Shown: positions 14,880-21,072 of the stretch, piece after piece
Layout of the letters: each line of letters starts with the position of its first letter
Numbering within the stretch: position 1 is the stretch's first letter
Origin: a virus
IMG/VR virus record: IMGVR_UViG_3300005593_000013
Coordinates: 1 to 21,072 of that record
Reading direction: 5' to 3' (one strand)
DNA length: 21,072 nucleotides
Notes under the pieces: model-generated
What the model was told of the DNA's origin: nothing
The model's database searches: none
What the model saw: the letters and a program-made list of their open reading frames with translations, nothing else
Program-made: the position numbers and the translations under genes

Positions 14880-15568
14880 GATTGTTCCTTTCTACAGTAA
14901 ATTGCTGTTTGGTCAATAGTATGTATCTTCATAGTGTCTCCGAAGACGTCATGAAAGGCTTTTTTACTACCTTGCCAACTATTATAGTCATCAATTACAC
15001 ATATACCACCTATTGATAACTTAGGCCAAAGTACTTGTAATTCTTTATATGTACTTTCATACCAATCAGTATCAAGCCGAAGAAGTGCAATATTAGTTGG
15101 TACATTTCCCGGATTCTCAAGTGTTTTACATACGTCACCAACAACATACTTGGTTTGATTTTGTGGAATAAATGGATTTATATTTTCAACAACTTCGTTT
15201 AATTCTGCTCGACACCATTGGTCATAACCGTTTTTTGCTTTAGTACTTTGGTGTGCAAATCCATAAGAACCATCAGCATTGATCCTATAATCATCTTCAG
15301 TTGGTGAAGTCATACCTTCGAATGTATCATACAACCAAAACTGTCTTTTACTTTTTGTATTACCTAACCAAGCACTAATTATTTGTCCGCCTTTATAAAC
15401 ACCACATTCTACTATAGCACCTTCAATTTTTTCTTTGTCTAATTCTTTAATAGTACGAAACGTATGTAAAAGTCTTTCCCCACTTGTCATAGTATAAGGT
15501 TTACATACGTTTAGCATGTTCCATTCATCTTCTGTAAACTCTTCTCTATGATCTTCGTTCAATATCAT
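14876..15568 (-). CDS. TylF/MycF-type sugar O-methyltransferase, 230 aa
   Basis: The TylF family is recognisable: YTMTSGERLLHTFRTIKEL, the SAM motif VECGVYKGG (53-61), FWLYDTFEGM, RLDTDWYESTYKELQVLWPKL with the metal-binding Asp residues, and GGICVIDDYNSW. TylF and MycF methylate deoxysugar hydroxyls on macrolides in a Mg-dependent manner; relatives in phages and surface-polysaccharide loci probably cap or decorate sugars. Length is close to normal for the family. The start overlaps the nucleotidyltransferase-cupin gene by 23 bases and its stop overlaps the GT8-like gene, so the three are likely made together. Confidence 0.9.
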   Translation of the reverse strand: MILNEDHREEFTEDEWNMLNVCKPYTMTSGERLLHTFRTIKELDKEKIEGAIVECGVYKGGQIISAWLGNTKSKRQFWLYDTFEGMTSPTEDDYRINADGSYGFAHQSTKAKNGYDQWCRAELNEVVENINPFIPQNQTKYVVGDVCKTLENPGNVPTNIALLRLDTDWYESTYKELQVLWPKLSIGGICVIDDYNSWQGSKKAFHDVFGDTMKIHTIDQTAIYCRKEQS

Positions 15569-16307
15569 CTTCTACGCACCTATCACCGTATTGTACTTCT
15601 AATATATGACACGGTTCTTTTGTTTCATTACACCCTTGATGCCATTGCTGTTTGTTAATTCTAATTGTTTGATGTTCTTTAAACTTTCCATATTCTTCGT
15701 AATCAGATGAAACATTTATTGTATTCATTGTACACGTTCCTTTAAGAATATACCAATGTTCTGATCTATCTTGATGACGTTGCATACTTAAACTTTTACC
15801 AGGTTCTATTACTAATTCTTTAACTTTGTATCCTGCTTTGTCGTCTAGTACTCTATACCATCCCCAGTTACGTATTGTTTTAGGATTCTTCCATTCTTCT
15901 AATATCCAACTACTAGAATTTTGTTTAACTTCACCACCGACCCCAAAAACAAAATCTACGTTAGGCCATTCATCCATTTCGGGAATATTTTCTTTAGTTC
16001 TATCTCCACCATTTGCAAATATTATTTTTGATCCTATTGATGTTGATGCAATTAATTTAGAAATAGCATTGTTGGCTGTGTCATCTTCGTCATTAAAGTC
16101 CATAACCCAGTCAACATTTTTTAAATTTTTTACTATTGCAATACGTTCTTTTAACGGCATAAACGCACGACCTTTTTTACGTACTAACCATGCATCAGAA
16201 TTAATTCCAACAACTAGTTGGTCGCCTAGTTTTTTAGCCGCTTCAAAATAAGCTATATGGCCCGAGTGAAGTGGATCGAATCCACCGGTTACTAATACAA
16301 TTGTCAT
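15546..16307 (-). CDS. Nucleotidyltransferase-cupin fusion for sugar activation, 253 aa
   Basis: Residues 1-130 are a cytidylyltransferase-like domain: TGGFDPLHSGH with His14-Ser-Gly-His17 (the HxGH motif), VVGINSDAWLVRKKGR and ANGGDR, as in the HldE/RfaE C-terminal domain that makes ADP-heptose. Residues from 145 are a type II phosphomannose isomerase/ManC-like cupin: GWYRVLDD, GKSLSMQRHQDRSEHWYILKG, ending VQYGDRCVEDDIERR. The fusion implies both activation of a sugar phosphate and an isomerase or epimerase step. The HldE kinase half is missing and no kinase is seen, so the sugar phosphate would have to come from the host. Upstream of ATG 16307 no good ribosome-binding site is visible. Confidence 0.85.
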   Translation of the reverse strand: MTIVLVTGGFDPLHSGHIAYFEAAKKLGDQLVVGINSDAWLVRKKGRAFMPLKERIAIVKNLKNVDWVMDFNDEDDTANNAISKLIASTSIGSKIIFANGGDRTKENIPEMDEWPNVDFVFGVGGEVKQNSSSWILEEWKNPKTIRNWGWYRVLDDKAGYKVKELVIEPGKSLSMQRHQDRSEHWYILKGTCTMNTINVSSDYEEYGKFKEHQTIRINKQQWHQGCNETKEPCHILEVQYGDRCVEDDIERRS

Positions 16308-16324
16308 TACAACTGTATTTAATA

Positions 16325-17023
16325 TTATCGGAGAGAAGCTTGTATATAATTGATTATTGTTTCGGGATCAGATACTTCGTATGGATCATCGTCATTACCT
16401 GTTTGATTAAATCCAGGTTCAACAAATGCTTGATCAACAATACCGTTAATAACATATAGTGAATAACGCCACGATCGTGGACCAAATCCTAAATGTCGTT
16501 TGTTACAACTAACGCCTAATGCTTGAGAAAAGTCGCCATTACCGTCTGAAAGTAATTTAACATTTTTAATACTAAGACTTTCAAACCATGCATTCATAAC
16601 AAACCCATCATTAACTGAAACACAATATACTTCGTCTACACCTAGACCTTTAAATCTATCATATGCTTCGTCGTATGCTGGTAATTGTTTGGTTGAACAT
16701 GTTGGTGTAAATGCTCCAGGTAAACCAAATATTACAATTTTTTTCTTAGGGAAAATCTCAGCAGTAGTAATTTTTTGAAAGTCACCCATTACTCTATTAA
16801 CAAAAGTAACATTAGGTATTCGGTCAAATCTTTCTATTTTTTGAATAGAGCCCGGTAAGGCAGGATGACCTGTTCGTTCGTATTTGTCTTTATATGCCTT
16901 AGCATACTCATCAGGAGTAGGTGGTCTTGTAGTTTCGTTTTCAAATGTTTTATCAGTACTACGATGATTACCGCCGTATTGATCTTGGATTTGTTTTCCA
17001 ACATTAGTGTCAGTTAGTTTCAT
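16325..17023 (-). CDS. Prx5-type peroxiredoxin with N-terminal extension, 232 aa
   Basis: The C-terminal 165 residues form a Prx5/AhpC-TSA peroxiredoxin: FGLPGAFTPTCS (99-110) with peroxidatic Cys109, VYCVSVND and GFGPRSWRYSLYV. It reduces peroxides at the expense of thiols. The first 65 residues are polar and outside the family; they may be disordered. No fused glutaredoxin is present, unlike some bacterial Prx5 proteins. A TTG at 17041 is an alternative start, but GGAGG lies about 11 bases before ATG 17023, which also overlaps the small gene upstream by ATGA. A role could be protection of the host cell during infection; placement beside recombination genes is unexplained. Confidence 0.85.
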   Translation of the reverse strand: MKLTDTNVGKQIQDQYGGNHRSTDKTFENETTRPPTPDEYAKAYKDKYERTGHPALPGSIQKIERFDRIPNVTFVNRVMGDFQKITTAEIFPKKKIVIFGLPGAFTPTCSTKQLPAYDEAYDRFKGLGVDEVYCVSVNDGFVMNAWFESLSIKNVKLLSDGNGDFSQALGVSCNKRHLGFGPRSWRYSLYVINGIVDQAFVEPGFNQTGNDDDPYEVSDPETIINYIQASLR

Positions 17024-17190
17024 TTGTATATTTTCCTCCAACGCTGATCATATATGTTCTTGTCGTTTTCTGTTAGTACATATCCGGGATTGTTTGCTAG
17101 TTTTATTGCTAAATCCCTTAGTTCTATTCCTTCTTGTGTTAACTCTGCATCTGGTACATCTTTTAATTGATTTAAGTATTTCCAGCTCAA
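17020..17190 (-). CDS. Small TTG-started protein, 56 aa
   Basis: A frame hidden in the gap between uvsY and the peroxiredoxin. It starts with TTG 17190-17188, preceded by AAGGAGG at about 7 bases spacing, and ends with TGA overlapping the peroxiredoxin ATG (ATGA). Translation: SWKYLNQLKDVPDAELTQEG at the front and NDKNIYDQRWRKIYK at the end. Two helices flank an Asn-Pro-Gly turn. No family is recognised. The strong ribosome-binding site and coupled stop support a real gene despite the rare start codon. Confidence 0.65.
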   Translation of the reverse strand: MSWKYLNQLKDVPDAELTQEGIELRDLAIKLANNPGYVLTENDKNIYDQRWRKIYK

Positions 17191-17202
17191 AGTGCCCCCT
17201 CC

Positions 17203-17658
17203 TTATAGTCTTGCGTCTTCCATTCCAGCAACTCGAAGCTTCACTATATTAGTTAGTTGCCATTGCTTTTGGTCTAGAGCTTTTGTGACTCCCAACCATT
17301 TATTTCGCATTAGTGCGAATTCGTTAATGATTTTTTCATAATCAACTACATCAGCTTCGCCGTCAACATACTTTTCGACATCACGACTGCTTAATGCTCG
17401 TTGATAATTTTCCAGATATTTTTTAAAAAATGAACTTCTTAAACGACGTAATTCAATATTTAGGTATTCTAGTATTGCTTCAAGCTCTTGAAGTTGATTA
17501 AAACGTTGTTCAACTAAGCCGGGCATTTCAGCCGCGGCTTTTTCAACACTACCTTTAATCCGTATTTCAGCTTTTGCTTCTTCAAGCTCATGTTCAAAAT
17601 ACCCAATTGCGGCAGGTATCTTACTAATATCTTTAGCAACGTCTGAATACCAGCCCAT
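17203..17658 (-). CDS. uvsY: UvsY-like recombination mediator, 151 aa
   Basis: A helical, charged protein whose C-terminal half follows T4 UvsY: a Tyr-rich helix (FFKKYLENYQRAL), the exposed VEKYVDGEADVVDYEKII segment and a final long helix (WQLTNIVKLRVAGMEDARL) matching the T4 C-terminal helix that ends IKHIQDMRAFEAG. UvsY loads UvsX recombinase on gp32-coated ssDNA as a hexamer. At 151 aa it is slightly longer than T4 UvsY (137). It lies two genes after uvsX, behind a small acidic protein, and its ATG overlaps that gene's stop by one base. Identity is also supported by synteny. Confidence 0.85.
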   Translation of the reverse strand: MGWYSDVAKDISKIPAAIGYFEHELEEAKAEIRIKGSVEKAAAEMPGLVEQRFNQLQELEAILEYLNIELRRLRSSFFKKYLENYQRALSSRDVEKYVDGEADVVDYEKIINEFALMRNKWLGVTKALDQKQWQLTNIVKLRVAGMEDARL

Positions 17659-17897
17659 TAATAATCCTCGTCGTCGCTATCGTCATCATAATCTTGTTCT
17701 TCATCTTCAAGATAATAAGAAATAGCTTTATCTAGGTCATTGTCAGAACCCAACGCATCTCGAAATGCTTCATCAGAACACCCAAAATCTGCACATAAAT
17801 CAACAAACCGTTCTGCAACGGTTTCCATGCTTTTTTTATCAACATATTCTTTAAAGCATTGCCAAATTTCGCTGACATGCGATCCACTTTCGATCAT
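17658..17897 (-). CDS. Small acidic protein between uvsX and uvsY, 79 aa
   Basis: Helical N-terminal 65 residues (IWQCFKEYVDKKSMETVAER, FGCSDEAFRDALG, LDKAISYYLEDEE) with a strongly acidic, disordered-looking tail ending DDDSDDEDY. Acidic tails on phage replication proteins often mimic DNA or contact gp32-like proteins; that is inference here. ATG 17897 lies 7 bases after the uvsX stop, whose vicinity carries GAGGAGTAAGGA as ribosome-binding site. I recall comparable small acidic proteins beside uvsY in marine T4-like phages, without function. Confidence 0.75.
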   Translation of the reverse strand: MIESGSHVSEIWQCFKEYVDKKSMETVAERFVDLCADFGCSDEAFRDALGSDNDLDKAISYYLEDEEQDYDDDSDDEDY

Positions 17898-17904
17898 ATA
17901 ATCC

Positions 17905-18963
17905 TTACTCCTCTATGTTAGTAGTATCTTCAACTTCAGATTCTTCTATTTGAAAAGAATCGAAACTATTCATAATTATGTCTAACTTCTCTCCTGACCA
18001 GTCTTTTCGATATTCAAGAGTTTCCTTTCCTGTCGAATCAGTGTATTTAAGTCGATTGCCTTGTTGTTTTAAGAGCCCTTTCTTCTCAAATAAATCTACT
18101 AACCCCGAGTATGGATCCATTCCAGTTTCATATGGAATTTTAACTTGTACGCTTTCAAATGGTTTTGCGTAACGTGTTTTCATTATTTTACAAGCGGCTC
18201 TGATACCACGTACATCAGTAACCTTTTTGCCGTCTTCATCTTCTTTAAGTTTTAGCTTTTTCATTGCTATAACTATTGAACTTGCATATATAAATCCTTG
18301 TCCACCACTAATCTTATCGTCTGGATCAAACATATCTTGTGATGCGTAAGTATGATTAGTACATACTAGTCCTACGTTATGTGCGCCAATCATGTTAACT
18401 GTATTACGTACTAATGATGTAAGTGCTTTAGGTTTACGACCCATATCACCCTTCATATCACCTTTTGTAAATTGATCAACATCGGTTGGTGTTAGTAACA
18501 TACCCAAACTATCAATTACGAATAGTATCTTCGGGCGTTCTTCTTCGGGCATTTCTCTGTAGTCTGTCATAAATGTGCTAATAGTTTTAGCAACATCATC
18601 AACCATACTCATACTTAATTTGAGTAATTTTTTGTCGTCGGTGTCTACATCTAATGCTTGTAACCAAGCTTCATCTAATGCATTTTCTGAATCAATCAGA
18701 ATAACATATATACCTTGGTCTTGTGCGGCTTTTACTAAATTACCTGCCGCGATAAATGATTTTCCTGAACCTGATTCACCGGCTAGAACGGTAACCTTAC
18801 CTAGTGGTACGCCTTTATGAAAGTCGCCACTAATAAGATAATTGAGTGCATAGTTACCTGTGCTGATCCAATCGGTTGGATCATGAAAGCCATGACTCAT
18901 GCCGGTAATTGATTTTGTTAAGTTTTTACGAAACTTAGAAACGTCAAATGCTCTATTGGTCAT
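17905..18963 (-). CDS. uvsX: UvsX-like RecA-family recombinase, 352 aa
   Basis: A full RecA-type core: Walker A GESGSGKS (62-69), catalytic glutamate in LIDSENALDE (about 93), Walker B ILFVIDS (146-152), and the DNA-loop region SQDMFDPDDKISGGQGF. UvsX catalyses strand exchange on gp32-coated ssDNA with UvsY, and starts recombination-dependent replication. The frame opens upstream at a TTG (18981), but AAAGGAGA lies about 5-6 bases before ATG 18963, so ATG 18963 is the start. The C-terminus is acidic (EESEVEDTTNIEE). A hairpin precedes the gene. Confidence 0.95.
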   Translation of the reverse strand: MTNRAFDVSKFRKNLTKSITGMSHGFHDPTDWISTGNYALNYLISGDFHKGVPLGKVTVLAGESGSGKSFIAAGNLVKAAQDQGIYVILIDSENALDEAWLQALDVDTDDKKLLKLSMSMVDDVAKTISTFMTDYREMPEEERPKILFVIDSLGMLLTPTDVDQFTKGDMKGDMGRKPKALTSLVRNTVNMIGAHNVGLVCTNHTYASQDMFDPDDKISGGQGFIYASSIVIAMKKLKLKEDEDGKKVTDVRGIRAACKIMKTRYAKPFESVQVKIPYETGMDPYSGLVDLFEKKGLLKQQGNRLKYTDSTGKETLEYRKDWSGEKLDIIMNSFDSFQIEESEVEDTTNIEE

Positions 18964-18989
18964 AATTTCTCCTTTATCCAATTATTATA

Positions 18990-19013
18990 AGGGTGACTGT
19001 TTCCAGCCACCCT
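18990..19013 (-). terminator. Hairpin between gp32 and uvsX, possible terminator or mRNA-stability element
   Basis: Read on the minus strand, AGGGTGGCTG pairs with CAGTCACCCT around a GAAA tetraloop: 10 base pairs with one G-U. It starts 12 bases after the gp32 stop. The 3' flank is TATAATAATT, not a run of T, so it may slow or partly stop transcription or protect the gp32 mRNA rather than fully terminate. The flank also contains a TATAAT with no matching -35. Confidence 0.6.
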
Positions 19014-19024
19014 ATATAACATTT

Positions 19025-19999
19025 TTAGTTGGTTTGACGTGAGCGGATCATTTTTAAAATGTCTTCCGCTTTGTTATTATCCGCCGCCGGTGCTACTTCT
19101 TCAGCAACTGCTTCAGTAGTAGTAGCTGGTGCTACTGCTTCTGGAGTTGGAGTTACTGGAGTTGGATTTGGAGTTGGACTTGGTGTACTTGCTTTAACAG
19201 GATCTCCTGTACGAGCTGACATTCCCGCTGGACGGAAATAGTTACCAAATTTTTCCATATCATATGCTTCACCATCAACTGATGCTTCAAACATATCTTT
19301 AATAGCTTGAACTTCTACTTCGCCTGGTTTCTTAGGTAAGTAATCGTTTAATGTAAACAAGCTATTTGTTTCAATAGCTGAATACTCATCTTCATTTAAT
19401 GGACGCTCTCTGCGTGACCAAGATGAAGTTGAATAGTCTGCATAACCACCTTTAGAAGTTTTAGAAATTCTAAAGTCTACACCTGCGGTATAGTCGGTTG
19501 GCATTTCCTGCATATCAGGATCCATTAATGCACCCTTAATGATTTGGAAAATTTGAGGTCCAATAATAAAACGTCTAATTGGATTTTCTGGAGTGGTATC
19601 CTCGCTAAGAGGGTTATCAGTTACAAAGCCCTGAAATACATATGAACGTTTCTTCCAATACTTACGTCCCATATCTTCTAGGTTTTTATCTTTGAACCAA
19701 CCACGTACTTCTGAAAGTACAGGGCACGTTTCGCCATACATTTCCATACATGGAACTTGTACTTGTACAGGTCGTGAATCAGTTTGATTCTTAACTCCTG
19801 CAAAAGGTAGTTTAATCATCAACCGTTCTTTCCAGAAGAAAGTATTACTTTCATCTCCGTCTGGTAAGAAACGAATCGTTGCTGACTCACCTTCTTTTAA
19901 ATTCCAAAATGGGTAAATTGCGTTGTCGCCGCCGGAACCGCCTGAAGAGCGATTTTCTTGTTCTTTCAATTTTGCACGAATTTCTGCTAGTGTTGCCAT
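19025..19999 (-). CDS. 32: gp32-like single-stranded DNA-binding protein, 324 aa
   Basis: The T4 gp32 plan is present: a short basic N-terminal arm (MATLAEIRAKLKEQ) for cooperative binding, a core with ATIRFLPD and WKERLMIKLPF, and a zinc-region segment VPCMEMYGETCPVLSE with Cys84 and Cys92. T4 uses His64, Cys77, Cys87 and Cys90; here the place of the last Cys is Leu (CPVL), so T4-type zinc binding is incomplete. After residue 270 a Pro/Thr/Ala-rich linker leads to an acidic end (AEDILKMIRSRQTN) that would contact UvsX, UvsY and helicase loader. AAAGGAGG lies 8 bases before ATG 19999, below promoter P3. Confidence 0.93.
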   Translation of the reverse strand: MATLAEIRAKLKEQENRSSGGSGGDNAIYPFWNLKEGESATIRFLPDGDESNTFFWKERLMIKLPFAGVKNQTDSRPVQVQVPCMEMYGETCPVLSEVRGWFKDKNLEDMGRKYWKKRSYVFQGFVTDNPLSEDTTPENPIRRFIIGPQIFQIIKGALMDPDMQEMPTDYTAGVDFRISKTSKGGYADYSTSSWSRRERPLNEDEYSAIETNSLFTLNDYLPKKPGEVEVQAIKDMFEASVDGEAYDMEKFGNYFRPAGMSARTGDPVKASTPSPTPNPTPVTPTPEAVAPATTTEAVAEEVAPAADNNKAEDILKMIRSRQTN

Positions 20000-20007
20000 A
20001 ATTATAG

Positions 20008-20015
20008 CCTCCTTT
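20008..20015 (-). promoter_or_regulatory. Strong ribosome-binding site of gp32
   Basis: AAAGGAGG, 8 bases from ATG 19999, is the strongest Shine-Dalgarno noted in the window and suits a protein needed in large amount. In T4, gp32 represses its own translation by binding this region; whether that happens here is unknown. Confidence 0.75.
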
Positions 20016-20038
20016 AAGTTGTTTAAGCCTTCGTTGCT

Positions 20039-20059
20039 TGTGCCTTTAATAGTAGCACA
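20039..20059 (-). other. Small hairpin in the gp32 leader
   Basis: TGTGC and GCACA form a 5-bp stem around an 11-base AT-rich loop, right at the predicted 5' end of the gp32 transcript. T4 gp32 mRNA has a leader pseudoknot that nucleates autogenous binding; this hairpin is in the right place for such a role but no pseudoknot partner is convincing. The stem start also holds a tiny frame (ATG TGC TAC TAT TAA). Confidence 0.35.
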
Positions 20060-20067
20060 TAATATAT

Positions 20068-20096
20068 ATGTTACTATCTTTTACTTAGTAAGTCAA
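20068..20096 (-). promoter_or_regulatory. Promoter P3 for gp32 and the recombination genes
   Basis: TTGACT (20096-20091), a 17-base spacer and a weaker -10 TAACAT (20073-20068), giving a leader of about 60 bases before gp32. It shares the -35, spacer length and AG-before-the-10 context of P1 and P2. It lies in the 123-base gap after the upstream gene, which otherwise holds only the leader hairpin and ribosome-binding site. Confidence 0.65.
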
Positions 20097-20122
20097 GTTC
20101 TTATTTGCCGAAAAAGTGGTTT

Positions 20123-21072
20123 TTACTGGGGTATACCAGCCAAATGTTTCACACGAGACATTTCGTCGTCTTGATTGTGAAATAATTTGTCAATCATTTT
20201 TTCTGCGTAAGGAATACTCTTCTCACCAAATTCTTTTTCTACGGATGTTAAAACTGCCGTTTCGCCTTTTGGAAATCTATTAGTAGTATAATCATAATAG
20301 CTTTTGATTAGTTCTTCTAGTCTTTCCGATGGTTTCTTTCCGTCATCTTTTTTGTCATCACGTTCTTTGCCTTTTGCCTTTACAATTTTTTTAAGTATCT
20401 TAGGATCAAAATATTGTCCTTTGTCTGGATGATCTAGTGGTGCCGCTTCTGCAGGAACTTCTGTATCTGCTGTATGGTCTGCATCGTCTGGGCTACCTAA
20501 TTGTATTTGATCTATAACCTCTGGTGCTTTAGCTTCTATCCATTTCATTACAAGTGGTGTTACGTTAATGTCGGAATCTTTTTGTCCAATTTTACGGAAC
20601 ATTTCTTGTAATTTTGGATCATCAATAATACCTGCTAAACTTGAAATAGCATTTGCACCGTTAACACCTGCTGGAAAATGATCAGCAACCAATTCGTTAA
20701 TTTTACTAATTGCTTGGCTCTTAGTTTCTTCATCACCATCTAATAATGAATTTTCAGCTTCACCAACAATATAAGAAATAGCTTTTTCATATTCTGCTAC
20801 TGGATCAAATGCTTGTGGTTCTAATTCTTCACTAGTACCATACTCACTTTCGATATCGTCGATCATTCGATTGTAAATTTCTTCATGGTCATCATCTGGA
20901 TGTAACCCATGCTCAACTGAAACGTCGTCGTACATATCTTGTATTGCTTTTTCAATCTCAGGACCATGTTTTCCTCTTTGGCCTTGATCTATTAATTCAT
21001 AAGGATCATTGTCATTTGCAATTTTAGTTAAGAACTCATCAACATTCGATCCGTGACCTTCTTGTGCTTTAT
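20123..21072 (-). CDS. Acidic protein of unknown function, 3' part (at least 315 aa)
   Basis: The frame stays open to the right edge, so the gene's start is outside the window. An internal ATG at 20935 exists, but the coding pattern continues through it (segments KIANDNDPYELIDQG and KHGPEIEKAIQDMYDD). The protein is very acidic in its first half, then has a basic, probably disordered, stretch (KKIVKAKGKERDDKKDDGKK) and a helical end finishing MSRVKHLAGIPQ. Similar 'RxxxLAG' endings are seen on several marine T4-like proteins from memory. No domain recognised. It precedes promoter P3, so it likely belongs to another transcript. Confidence 0.75.
   Translation of the reverse strand, partial: KAQEGHGSNVDEFLTKIANDNDPYELIDQGQRGKHGPEIEKAIQDMYDDVSVEHGLHPDDDHEEIYNRMIDDIESEYGTSEELEPQAFDPVAEYEKAISYIVGEAENSLLDGDEETKSQAISKINELVADHFPAGVNGANAISSLAGIIDDPKLQEMFRKIGQKDSDINVTPLVMKWIEAKAPEVIDQIQLGSPDDADHTADTEVPAEAAPLDHPDKGQYFDPKILKKIVKAKGKERDDKKDDGKKPSERLEELIKSYYDYTTNRFPKGETAVLTSVEKEFGEKSIPYAEKMIDKLFHNQDDEMSRVKHLAGIPQ

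Noticed and set aside
15826-16251. 141-codon open frame on the plus strand
   Set aside because: It lies wholly antisense to the nucleotidyltransferase-cupin gene, whose motifs are clear. The plus frame has no ribosome-binding site or recognisable sequence.
18984-18989. TATAAT before uvsX as a separate promoter
   Set aside because: No -35-like hexamer stands at 16-18 bases; that position is the GC-rich arm of the hairpin. A T4 MotA-type middle promoter could not be shown either.
1-21072. CRISPR arrays, tRNA genes, insertion sequences, T4-type late promoters
   Set aside because: No spaced direct repeats, tRNA-like cloverleaf, transposase or inverted-repeat ends were noticed by reading, and no convincing TATAAATA upstream of a gene. 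A tRNAscan and motif search would settle this.

Overview
The window looks like part of an AT-rich, T4-like (Tevenvirinae-related) marine myovirus, most like phages of SAR11 (pelagiphages) or marine cyanobacteria. The evidence is the T4 recombination set (gp32, UvsX, UvsY, UvsW), the very tight packing, and the mix of 2-oxoglutarate oxygenases, methyltransferases, glycosyltransferases and a peroxiredoxin that these phages carry. The host is inferred, not seen. Every supported gene is on the minus strand, so transcription runs from high to low coordinates. Neighbouring genes mostly overlap (ATGA, TAATG or longer) or are a few bases apart. No tRNA, rRNA, CRISPR array or insertion sequence was seen.

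Layout in transcription order. (1) 21072-20123: the 3' part of a long acidic protein of unknown function. (2) 20096-16325: promoter P3, then gp32, a hairpin, uvsX, a small acidic protein, uvsY, a TTG-started small gene and a peroxiredoxin. This is the ssDNA-binding and strand-exchange module. (3) 16307-10029: a sugar and surface-chemistry island. It holds a nucleotidyltransferase-cupin fusion, a TylF-type methyltransferase, two GT-A-like glycosyltransferases, three divergent homologues of one GT-B-like family, a small zinc protein and a small membrane protein. (4) 10046-6542: promoter P2, then a 425-aa unknown protein, uvsW and two small conserved-looking genes. (5) 6540-1879: an overlapping run of modifying enzymes: an unknown protein, methyltransferase, cupin-like protein, 2OG-Fe(II) oxygenase, methyltransferase, second 2OG-Fe(II) oxygenase and cupin, followed by three very small genes, one with an FmdB-type zinc ribbon. 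(6) 1896-1: promoter P1, then a 153-aa protein, a CCHC-finger protein, a 193-aa miniature DnaE-like protein and the start of a QueD-like enzyme.

The most striking signals are as follows. The 193-aa protein keeps the three catalytic-aspartate motifs of a C-family polymerase after losing about five sixths of the usual length. Three promoters share TTGACT with exactly 17 bp to the -10 box; two of them sit so close to the start codon that the mRNAs should be leaderless or nearly so, and both are built into the final codons of the gene upstream. There is a triplicated GT-B-like family. There is also a tightly coupled oxygenase/methyltransferase/cupin operon that reads like an uncharacterised small-molecule or glycan-tailoring pathway. 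Family names come from recognising motifs in the translated sequence; no database search was possible.
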